From: Galerina marginata
Taxonomy: Eukaryota; Basidiomycota; Agaricomycetes; Agaricales; Galerinaceae
NCBI GenBank assembly: GCA_023014335.1
Contig: JAECYW010000019.1
Location: 1,302,001 to 1,366,000 of the forward strand
Direction of reading: 5' to 3'
DNA: 64,000 nt
Below, piece after piece: positions 32,805 through 42,370 of this stretch. Numbering within the stretch: position 1 is the stretch's first letter; the number at the start of each line of letters is the position of its first letter. The notes under the pieces are model-generated. The model was not told the DNA's origin, searched no databases, and saw nothing but the letters and a program-made list of their open reading frames with translations. A program made the translations under genes and the position numbers.

Positions 32805-35086
32805 ATGTTAATTGGGGCTCGGGCCGGACGAATTACCCCCTATTTTTTCCAAAGAAGGCGCAATAGCCCAAGCATCCGAATCGCTACTTTCTCTCACACT
32901 TCCTACCATTACTCCTTGAATCAGAATCCAGCGGTCTCGGGCGCAATGAACACCACAAGAGTACCCGTCTGGCGTCCGGATGATCACCAGCACCCAGCAC
33001 CTGCAAAACCCGGTTCAAATGAAATCTATCGACCTGATGTATTGGAAACTATCGAAATCAGAGTCAAGGAATTGGACCAGGAGCTTAGGGATTTGAGTCT
33101 CGACATCCATGGTATGTCCTACAAAGTAGATGAACCGCTTTCACTCATCTAAATGATCTAATTACCTTCGCAGCTCATCCGGAACTTGGGTTCCAAGAAG
33201 TGTAAGCGCCCGTAGTGCACTTGAGCAAACACGGGTACTAAACAGCATCATCTCAGTCATGCCCATGATGCTTATACCGCGTTCATGGTCAAGCATGGAT
33301 TTCAAGTAACCAAACATTTTCATCTGGAAACGGCTTGGCAGGCAACATTTCAGCACGGAAGTGGTGGGAGAACTATTGGAATCAACTCTGAGGTGCTTCG
33401 TCGTTCTTTTAACAGTTTCTCAGATTTTAACAAAATTTCAATACAAGATGGACGCACTCCAAGGAATCGGCCATGCCTGTGGCCATAATCTCATAGGGAT
33501 ATCAGGTAGACGAACAGTCTCGTGCCATTGAGATGTTACTAACACTGCGGCTGTATAGGTGTCGCTGTTGCATGTGCAGTCAAAGCTGCCATGGAAAAGC
33601 ACAGTATTTCTGGGAAGATTAACCTCCTAGGCACGCCTGGTTCGTCCTCGTTCTACTGGCTCATTGTGCAAGAAATTCACCCTGAACTGAACTTGGTAGC
33701 TGAAGAAGGAGGCGCCGGAAAAGTTATCCTCCTTAACAAGGGCGCATACGAAGGCATGGACATCTGCTTGATGTGAGCATTTCTGGAAAAGCCAAGCCCA
33801 GCAATTCTCAATCCTTTTTCTAGGTGTCATCCTGCTCCAGGACCAGTCGGGTCTGTTAGCTTAACCAGCTGTCTGGCAGTCCAAAAGATCACGGCTGAGT
33901 ACAAGGGACATACGTCAGTACTTCTTTTCTTAGTACAAATGCCCGATACCACTCTTAGACAGTGCTCATGCAGCTCTTTCGCCATGGGAAGGCAAAAACG
34001 CCTTAGACGCGGCAGTCCTTGCTTACAATAACGTTTCGGCACTTCGTCAGCAGCTTAAACCGACCACTCGTGTGCACGGCATATTTGAAGGAAAAGATTG
34101 GGCTGTAAACAGTTTGTCCTTCCTCTATTTCTTCACGTCTTCCATCATCTAAGATCTATCTGTACGTCGACAGTCATACCGGATCATGCGAAGTATATGT
34201 CAGTCATATCATTGTGTCCGTAAACGTCGTACACTCATACAGACTAGCTGTCTTGTTCGCGCGCCCACGGCGAAAGAGCTTAAGGAGGTGCTGAAACGCG
34301 TCCTTCCTTGCTTCGAGTAGGTTTCCAAAGTTCAATTATATTCGTCCATCTATTTACTGGGAACTATCTTCAAGAGCTGCGGCTCTTGCTACAGGTTGCG
34401 AATTAAAGATTGAGACGGGAAGCCCTCTAACTGACATTCGCCAAAACCGGGCTTTAGGTCAGTAAATGAAGTTCGCTACGTCCTGTGCGAATTAGTGAAA
34501 TCTTTATTGCGAATGCAGGTGGAGAGGTCGCCAATATTGTTCTTAACAAGTATGGCTCAATAGATTATGAGTGGGGAATCAAAGATGCCTCTACTGATTT
34601 TGTAAGTGCTAACTATTAGTTCGCGCGACGAGGTCAACCACCGGGTCTGAATAAATTGGGGCTTTCACAGGGAAATATTACATACGGTAGGCCACATCAT
34701 AAGACGAGTCTTATTTTCTTCCATAACATTCTTTCTAGCACTCCCTTCTCTTCATCCTGGTTTCGGTAAGTAAAATGCTCCATTCTTCTCCAACAATAAT
34801 GTCCAAACACTCTCAAAATCTGCCTTCCAGCTATCCCGACTGTTGTCGACGGAGGAAATCACACCAGAGCGTTTGCCGCATCTGCAGCCACAATTGAAGC
34901 GCACAACGCATGTCTCGATGTTTCGAAGGCTCTCGCGGCAACTGCGATGCGCGTACTAACGGACGATAAATTTTTCGAGGAGGTGGGTGCAGCATGGCTC
35001 CCCTCGTATTTGAGTTTATTTAAAGTATTGATGAATGATTGTTCCCTTAGGTCCAGAAAACATTTAAAGAAGATCAGGAAGCTTAG
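32805..35086 (+). CDS. Peptidase M20 / amidohydrolase (PM20D2-like)
   Basis: Zinc-dependent amidohydrolase. Exons join to [20 protein letters not shown], then [19 protein letters not shown] with the metal-binding HACGHN, then [19 protein letters not shown] with the catalytic EE pair. [19 protein letters not shown], the dimerisation domain ([20 protein letters not shown]) and a late [12 protein letters not shown] follow. TAG at 35084-35086 comes after [10 protein letters not shown]. The metal and catalytic residues visible in these segments are intact. PM20D2-type enzymes hydrolyse dipeptides or acyl-amino acids, usually in the cytosol. Two in-frame starts exist. ATG 32805 adds 47 residues that are Arg/Ser-rich with almost no acidic residues, like a mitochondrial presequence. 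ATG 32946 gives the usual cytosolic form ([15 protein letters not shown]). Both have purine at -3. Confidence 0.85.
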
Positions 35087-35648
35087 CTTCGGCAGGGATA
35101 AGTAGATAATTCAATATATCGGTGATTGAAAAACATAAGGGGCCAAGTATTCAATGTTCATTTAGACAGAAAGTCTCAGCAAATGAATAATGGTAAGGGG
35201 ATCCATGACCTGTTTGTCAATCGAAACCAGACGACGAGAGATACAAATTACAAAACATGTTGCATTAGAGAAATGTTTTGGTCAACAGATGTTGCACTTC
35301 CTTGTCCTTCCCATGAACCACACAGCATGGTTAACTTCTAAGCGGTAAAACTGGATTTATTCATGATGTTTTAAATAAAACATGAGGGACATCGGTTGAA
35401 TCCATTTTTCTGCAATCTGTGCAGATCTACTCTTGAAAACGTAAAAGTATGCAAGGGGTCAGGATAAATTCAAAAGATATAGTACAATTCTTACTTGTAT
35501 ACGTTCAAATGAAATGACAGAACTCCACGAGAGGGGGACCAAGAGTCAAGCTTCAAGCTTCAAGGCCCACTAAGCGCATTTTCAACACACTTCCAGGACG
35601 GTCGGATTCTCCTAAAATGCCTTGAAAGTCGTCCGTTTGTCTTCGTCC
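35087..35648. other. Intergenic between M20 and HNH genes
   Basis: AT-rich, no gene recognised. A short CTTCAAG tandem motif occurs near 35549-35564. Confidence 0.4.
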
Positions 35649-36784
35649 ATGAGTCCAGATGCAAGTAAACCTGTGATGGTATGTGTTCCAGCCGACGTTG
35701 GAGTGATCCCCTGAGGTTCATGACCGGCTAAAGAATATGGGATTTGGAAAGAACGAGGTGCAGTTCATGCACTGCGGCTCAATAAGGTTCCCAACTTGAA
35801 TGCAGGTGTTACCAACGCCGTCACGGTGCGCCTCTGCCATCGAATGGGCCACCCATCGGATATGGTTGGCAAGAACGCGATATGTCGGTTTTGTCAACAA
35901 CTACGGGATTCAACACTGGGTTAGATCAACGAGATATCTTCCTTGGCAAGCGTCGATGTGTGGTATGCGGAGAGAGCCAGGGCGTGGTACTCCAGCATTA
36001 CCATGTTATTAGGGAATCAGAGCCAGGTGCTGTAAGTTGAATAACTCCCTGTGATCTCTGTGGCTAAAGGGAGAGGTAGTGGTCTGATGTCAAGACCCGA
36101 CGGTGGATCCCGTCAAAGGCTAAAGCACAGCCCGGACATGAAGCACGCAATGGCCTGCTTGTGTGTTTTAATCATCGTCTCTTGTTTGATGCATATGCTT
36201 TCTTCATAGGTTTCGTCCCCGAAGTGAGTTTAATTCAGCTTTTCCTTTCGCCAAGCATTCACAGGAAACAGATGCAGAAGTTTGTGTTCATCAATTACTC
36301 CAATTGTCCTACTCTTGCACGATTCCATGGCAAAGTTATCGCTCTTGATATTAACGACCCTCATGCGCCGTTCCCTTCCATTTTCATTCTCCACGAAATG
36401 CGCGTCCGTGGGTTCCACCCATTAGAACCCAATAATCCCGAGGAGGTCGGTGACGGCAGCTGGCAAGATTGGATTTATTCCGACGGCGTAATCGATGACT
36501 CGTCAGGCTCGCTCAAGCGGAAGCCGGACAAGCCGCCAAACGACGAACCGGACGACGACAGTCCTACACAATCACTGCCCCAGTCTAACCTTATGACAAT
36601 GAACCAAAGTGGCGCTTCCCTCAGTGGACGCAGAGTTGTGCTGAATGAAGGCGTCATAGCTGATATCCTTGCCGTGACACATGGTTCACCGTCGTGGAAG
36701 GCCTGTCAGATGGAAGGCACAAGCTGGGCTGGTACAGCAGAGGAAAATATACAGAAATACAAGGACCTTGAACTTGGGCCTTGA
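35649..36784 (+). CDS. HNH-type nuclease-domain protein (basidiomycete family), frame partly uncertain
   Basis: Conserved exons read NAVTVRLCHRMGHPSDMVGK, then RDIFLGKRRCVVCGESQGV and VVLQHYHVIRESEPGA. An intron (about 36031-36081) leads to WSDVKTRRWIPSKAKAQPGH and ARNGLLVCFNHRLLFDAYAF, then KFVFINYSN, HGKVIALDINDPHAPFPSIF, ILHEMRVRGFHPLEP and AVTHGSPSWKACQMEGTSW. The CVVCG...QHYH...N(H) arrangement fits a zinc-supported HNH fold of a family common in agaricomycetes and of unknown role. Between about 35885 and 35926 the frame changes by one base, explained either by an unusually short intron (41 nt) or by a frameshift. The start at ATG 35649 with a ~115-nt first intron is a guess. The last few codons run into the adjacent rvt relic. 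Confidence 0.7.
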
Positions 36785-37143
36785 GTGTATTTCCCCATCC
36801 TTGGGCAATTTCGCAGCTGAAGCTAGCATCCTTCTTCGCTTGTTGAAACCAGAACTTGAGGCTGGTCAAGTGAAAGAACCACCGACGATCTTGCGCGGGT
36901 TAATGCCATTGGAGCCTGTCCACGACTTTACGGCCTTAGCAAGGACCTCGACGTGTTGGAGGATGTCCCCTTTCCCAGCGCTTTGGCTTTGGCTTCGTCG
37001 ATAACTTGTGCATGAGTCTGATATCTTCTGATATGGCAACCGCTGTTTTCGAGCCCTTGGAGTTTAATTTCGGTAATGAATTGGAGAGTTTGACTACAAG
37101 ATGACGTCGATTGCGTAGTACTAGTAGGAGACGCAGTAGATGC
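36785..37143 (-). pseudogene. Decayed N-terminal fragment of an rvt (cellular reverse transcriptase) gene
   Basis: On the minus strand, three frames in turn match residues about 48-150 of the intact protein at 42371-45272. They are QTLQFITEIKLQGLE and AQVIDEAKAKALGKG, then HVEVLAKAVKSWTGS and IVGGSF, then LTSLKFWFQQAKKDASFS and EIAQGWGNTL. Intact counterparts are QTLQFITDIKLQELE, VEVLAKAVKSWTGSG and LTNLDFWLQQAKKDPSFS. At least two frameshifts separate the blocks, and nothing of the catalytic half is present. It abuts the 3' end of the HNH gene tail to tail and lies inverted relative to the intact copy, with NEO1 between them. Certainly related and non-functional; the left limit is approximate. 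Confidence 0.85.
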
Positions 37144-37717
37144 CATTTTGAAAGTATTGCCGTTGAGAGATGCAATTTGTTCTGGATAATGGAACAAGTG
37201 AGAGATGGCAATTTGATAAGGCGCGCCATGGCCTTGGTGTAAAACTCAGAAGGTGGTTGTATAGCCACATTGCCAGGTTGCCTAGGTCTTTCCATGGGGT
37301 TTAAAACATCTAAATGAATGAATCATTTTGAAAAGAAGATCAAGTTGGTTCCAAACCAGATAACCTAATGCTTCAATCGGGCAGGAGTTCAAGTAGAGAA
37401 GAACGAACAGTGAACTGTGACTGTCGCCGTCGGACCCACTTCAGTTTGCACCTGTTTTTATTTGATAACAATGGTGCTTCATACAAATATGGGCTAACAA
37501 TGACCCTGACCCATGTTGGGACTGCGCCGGAGGCGTTCAACTCGATCTACAACATATTTCACGACCTTTTCGTTCTGTCCATGAACGCCACTCTATGTGG
37601 CTGAACATAGCCTTCTGCTCAACAGGTATTTCTACTAATTCAATCAAAGTGTCATTTGAACGAGCTGTTTCGTAGGACAGGCATACACAGGGCATACACC
37701 GCATCATCGACTAGTTA
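37144..37717. other. Upstream region of NEO1
   Basis: No gene supported. A 78-codon plus-strand open frame (37368-37604) has no recognisable homology. Confidence 0.4.
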
Positions 37718-40700
37718 ATGTCGGATAGCATTCCGTTGCATAAACTTCGAAGAACCAAATACCAGCGAGCAGCACTTGAAGAGCCCGGAATTACCCTTTC
37801 GCCGGATACAGACATGCCATCCGCTGTTGCTGCAAAGGCAGCCGTAGCCGCTCGGCGAAATCGAGGGTATAATTCTGCGAGAAGGGGCGAACGTTATCAG
37901 GATGATTCAGAGGAGGAGCAGGGCCTCTTGAGAACCGGTAGCTACGAGGAAGTTGATGATTTTGCCGGACCCAGCACGAATCTAAGTCCAGTGCGTATTT
38001 CTCAACACAGAAGTTGCCCCAATATTAACCTTTACAAGATAAATCAACCTCCGCCAACAACTCCAACTTTTCACGGGAAAGATAAGTCCCGGACGATACC
38101 CTTTCGTCCACCAGGTAATATTCCTGTTGTCAAGCTTGTGCTCTCACCTAAACATCAAAATAGAGAAACTGCAATCACGATACCCACCCAACACAGTTCG
38201 AAATCAAAAGTATAACGCTTTTACATTCCTCCCAATCGTATTCTATGAGCAATTCAAATATTTCTACAACCTATACTTTCTCCTCGTCGCCCTATCACAA
38301 TTTATTCCTGCTCTAAAGATAGGCAAGTCCCTACCCAACCCATTTCTTGCTCTTTACTCATAACACAACCACATCAGGCTTCATTGTGACCTATATTGCA
38401 CCCCTTGCCTTTGTGCTCTGCGTAACAATGGGCAAGGAGGCTTACGACGACTACAAGCGCCACCTCCGGGACCGTGAAGCGAACTCACAGAAATATCTTA
38501 TCCTCACTCCCCCACCTCCCCCAGCCTCTCACTCTGATGCAGAGCAGGCCTATCTCAACACCCACGCCAACACAAGATCAGTTCCTTCTTCCTCATTAAA
38601 GGTTGGCGATCTCGTCCATCTGGAGAAAAACCAAAGAGTACCTGCCGATTTGGTCCTACTGCACACCTCTGAGGCTTCAGGAACATGTTTCATTCGTACA
38701 GACCAGCTGGACGGAGAGACTGACTGGAAACTGCGCGTGGCGGTTCCAGAGTGTCAAAAGCTTGACGAGGGTGATTTGGTGAGGTTAGACGCAGAGATTT
38801 ACGGTTAGCATTGTTGTGCAAATAACTTCCCGTCCAATTCTTATCATCGAATTTAGCCGACGCCCCCATCAAGGACATTCATACATTTATCGGCACCTTC
38901 ACGATGAACAAACCACCAACTCAACCTTCCTCTACTGATGACTCTGTTCCACTGCACCCCCTTCCTCCTAGTGTTTCGCCGTTAACGGCTGAAAATGTGT
39001 TATGGTCGAATACCGTGCTTGCTGCTGGCTCAGCCGTCGGTTTCGTTATCTACACTGGAGCAGAGACGCGTGCGGTTATGAATACTAGTCATCCGGAAAC
39101 CAAGATGGGCTTGTTGGACCTGGAAATCAATAGGTTATCCAAGGTATGAATGGACAATTATCGGAAAATCGTCACAAATTAAAATATCTCACAGATTCTC
39201 TGCGCTGTCACATTTGCTCTATCACTCGTCCTTGTGGCACTGAATGGGTTCAGAGGCCAGTGGTATGTCTACGTGTTCCGGTTTCTCATCCTCTTCTCGT
39301 CCATTATTCCTATCAGGCAAGTCACCCTGTTCGTCATGAGCGGCTCTGTGTAACACCCCTCTTTCCAATAGTTTGCGGGTTAATCTTGACATGGGCAAGA
39401 CATTATACGCGCAGCAAATTATGAATGATCACGAAATTCCAAACACGATTGTACGAACAAGTACTCTTCCCGAGGAATTGGGGCGAATCACATACTTGCT
39501 GAGCGATAAGACTGGGACGCTGACGCAAAATGGCGAGTATATACCATGTACAGCTCATATTACCACGCTAATATGTTTTTTTTAATTCAGAAATGGAGAT
39601 GAAGAAATTACACATGGGCACAATGTCTTACGGTTCTGATTCCATGGATGAAATTGCGCACCAATTGGCTCTCGCTTTTGGCGCCTCCGGGGAGTATGGA
39701 CATCAGCGGCAAGGGTCTCTTGCCACAGGGGCGCAATTGGCAGTTCGTGGGCGGCGAGATATGTCATCAAGGGTTAGGGATGTTGTCCTGAGTCTTGCTT
39801 TATGCCACAATGTGATTCTCTTATTTCTGACTTCATTTGACCTTACCGTTGATCTTCCGTGCTCAGGTCACTCCAGTAACAAACGACGACGGAACAGTAA
39901 CATACCAAGCCTCCTCTCCAGACGAAGTCGCCATTGTCACCTGGACGGGCTCTGTTGGACTGACACTTACCTTCCGAGACCGGACCCGCATTACACTATC
40001 TACACCAAGCGGGGGCACGTTAACCTTCGACATCCTCGATATCTTCCCTTTCACTTCAGAGAGCAAACGAATGGGCATCGTTGTACGGGACACCCAAACC
40101 GGCGAGATCACATTCCTGCAGAAAGGAGCCGACGTGGTCATGGCGAAGATTGTGCAGAAGAATGACTGGCTGGAGGAAGAAACGGCCAATATGGCGCGCG
40201 AAGGTCTTCGGACTCTAGTCATGGCCAGAAAACGCTTGTCTGGAACACTCTACAACGAATTCACCACGGCCTATCACCAAGCTTCGATCAGTCTGGATGG
40301 TCGTAATGAGGCAATGGCTAATGTCGTGGCCAAGTATCTGGAACATGACTTGGAGTTGCTGGGCTTGACGGGTGTGGAGGATAAGCTGCAGGATGATGTG
40401 AAGGGGACTCTGGAGCTTCTGAGGAACGCTGGGATTAGGATTTGGATGTTGACGGGTGACAAGGTCGAGACTGCGAGGTGTATCGCCATTTCGACCAAGC
40501 TGGTTGCGAGAGGGCAGTATATTCATGAAATGTCGAGATGTATGTTTTTTTTCTACCCTGTTAAGGCGTTTACTCATTTGTCGCTTTCGACTTGCAGTGA
40601 AGACGAGCGATCAAGTTCGTGATCAGCTGGACTTCTTGCAGAACAAGCTTGATTGCTGTCTTGTCATCGATGGAGAGTCTCTTCAGGTATCCATTTTTCA

Positions 40701-41960
40701 AATCTTTGTTGAACTTATCTGCTTACTCAGCATTGTATGTAGCTCTGCTTGAATCTTTTCAAGAATGAATTTATCGAGATCGCAACGAAACTGTCTGCTG
40801 TGGTCGCCTGTCGATGTTCTCCTACGCAGAAGGCCGATGTTGCTCGTTTAATCCGTGCTTTCACGAAGAAGCGTGTATGCTGTATTGGCGACGGTGGTAA
40901 TGATGTTAGCATGATTCAAGCTGCTGACGTTGGTGAGTCTGTTTTGCCCGGCCGTTCACGTTGTTCTAACTGTTACTAGGCGTTGGCATTGTCGGCAAGG
41001 AAGGCAAACAAGCATCTCTCGCTGCGGACTTCTCTGTGACGCAATTCTCGCACCTTACTAAACTTCTCCTTTGGCACGGGCGCAATTCTTACCGCCGTTC
41101 CGCCAAACTAGCTCAGTTCGTCATTCACCGTGGCCTCATTATCTCCATCATGCAGGCTGTCTTCTCGGCAATTTTCTACTTCGCGCCTATCGCACTGTAC
41201 CAGGGCTGGTTGATGGTTGGGTATGCGACTATTTACACAATGGCGCCTGTCTTTTCTCTTGTCCTGGATAGGGACGTTAGCGAGGATCTGGCATTGCTGT
41301 ATCCTGAGTTATATAAGGAGTTAACGAAAGTTCGTGGATTTTCTATTCCTTGCTTGTGACATTCGTTAACATTCAAAATATGATAGGGCCGTGCATTATC
41401 ATTCAAGACTTTCTTCCAGTGGTTGATGATTAGTCTGTATCAAGGTCAGTTCTCTTCTCTTGACAATCTGATTCAAAAGTTAAAACGATCTCTGTGTCGG
41501 TCAGGTGCAGCTATCATGATAATGTCGCTTGTGCTTTTTGAAAATGAATTCCTACACATCGTCTCCATCTCGTTCACTGCACTCATACTCAATGAACTCA
41601 TCATGGTCGCTCTCGAAATCACTACGTGGTATGTTGTGTTATCACATAGTAACAAACGACCTCCTATCTCACCTTCAATCCTTCAGGCATATATACATGG
41701 TAGTGTCGGAGGTCGTGACATTATTCTTCTATATCATAAGCATTGCTTTCCTTCCTGCATATTTTGGTAGGTTCGCTCGTCTCCTTAGACCTACCTGAGT
41801 CATTGACGAGAATGTTATGTTCATAGATCTTTCTTTTGTTATCACACTCCCTTTTGCATGGAAAGTCGCCGTCATTGTTGCCATCAGTGCCTTGCCACTG
41901 TATATCTTCAAAGCTATCAAGAGAAAGATAGCTCCAGCAGCATCTAGTAAACTACTGTAG
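37718..41960 (+). CDS. NEO1: P4-type ATPase, phospholipid flippase (Neo1/ATP9 type)
   Basis: Multi-exon gene, ATG 37718, TAG 41958-41960. A disordered Ser/Arg/Glu-rich N-terminus leads to [20 protein letters not shown], the conserved flippase entry. Also seen are [59 protein letters not shown] (phosphorylated Asp in DKTGT), [83 protein letters not shown] and [20 protein letters not shown]. The C-terminal helices include [20 protein letters not shown] and [20 protein letters not shown]. The MGTMSYG/DSMDEI segment and short C-terminus are Neo1-like rather than Drs2/Dnf-like. Neo1 moves aminophospholipids to the cytosolic leaflet in Golgi/endosomes, works without a Cdc50 subunit and is essential in yeast. 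All catalytic motifs are intact. Confidence 0.9.
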
Positions 41961-42370
41961 GAGATGTGCTGGCTTATGGATATAATATATGTATGTGTAT
42001 TTGTGTACAAGTGAAAGGTCACAGACAGTCGTCGCTGGGTTTGATTGTCAACTACTGCCCAGCGCTTAGCTCACTGAGCCACATATAAGTATATGGACAT
42101 TGAGCAAATGCCATCTGGGTCAGGAACTCGACTTGCCCAGGCTTGGTGAGAGCCTTTCCCCTCAATGCCTCTTCTCAAGCTGGGACCTTGCAATTGCGCC
42201 TAATTATTCGCCATCATTTCGAGTCATACTCCTGGATCAACAAGCCCCGACAAAGAATTTGTTGAAAACTTCAACGTCTTAGATCTTATTCCTTATCGTT
42301 CAAACGTTCAAGAATGGTCCTCTAGAGAGCCTAGTCCAATTCTCTTCTCGACGGTCTGGGGCAGACCGCT
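41961..42370. other. NEO1 to rvt intergenic region
   Basis: 410 bp, no gene seen; should hold the NEO1 terminator and rvt promoter. Confidence 0.4.

Noticed and set aside
12610..34661. A 17-base match, GTCTGAATAAATTGGGG, at 12610-12626 and 34645-34661, similar to the LTR start
   Set aside because: One AT-rich 17-mer pair in 64 kb is not far from chance, the two lie in introns of opposite genes, and there is no further LTR similarity or target duplication.
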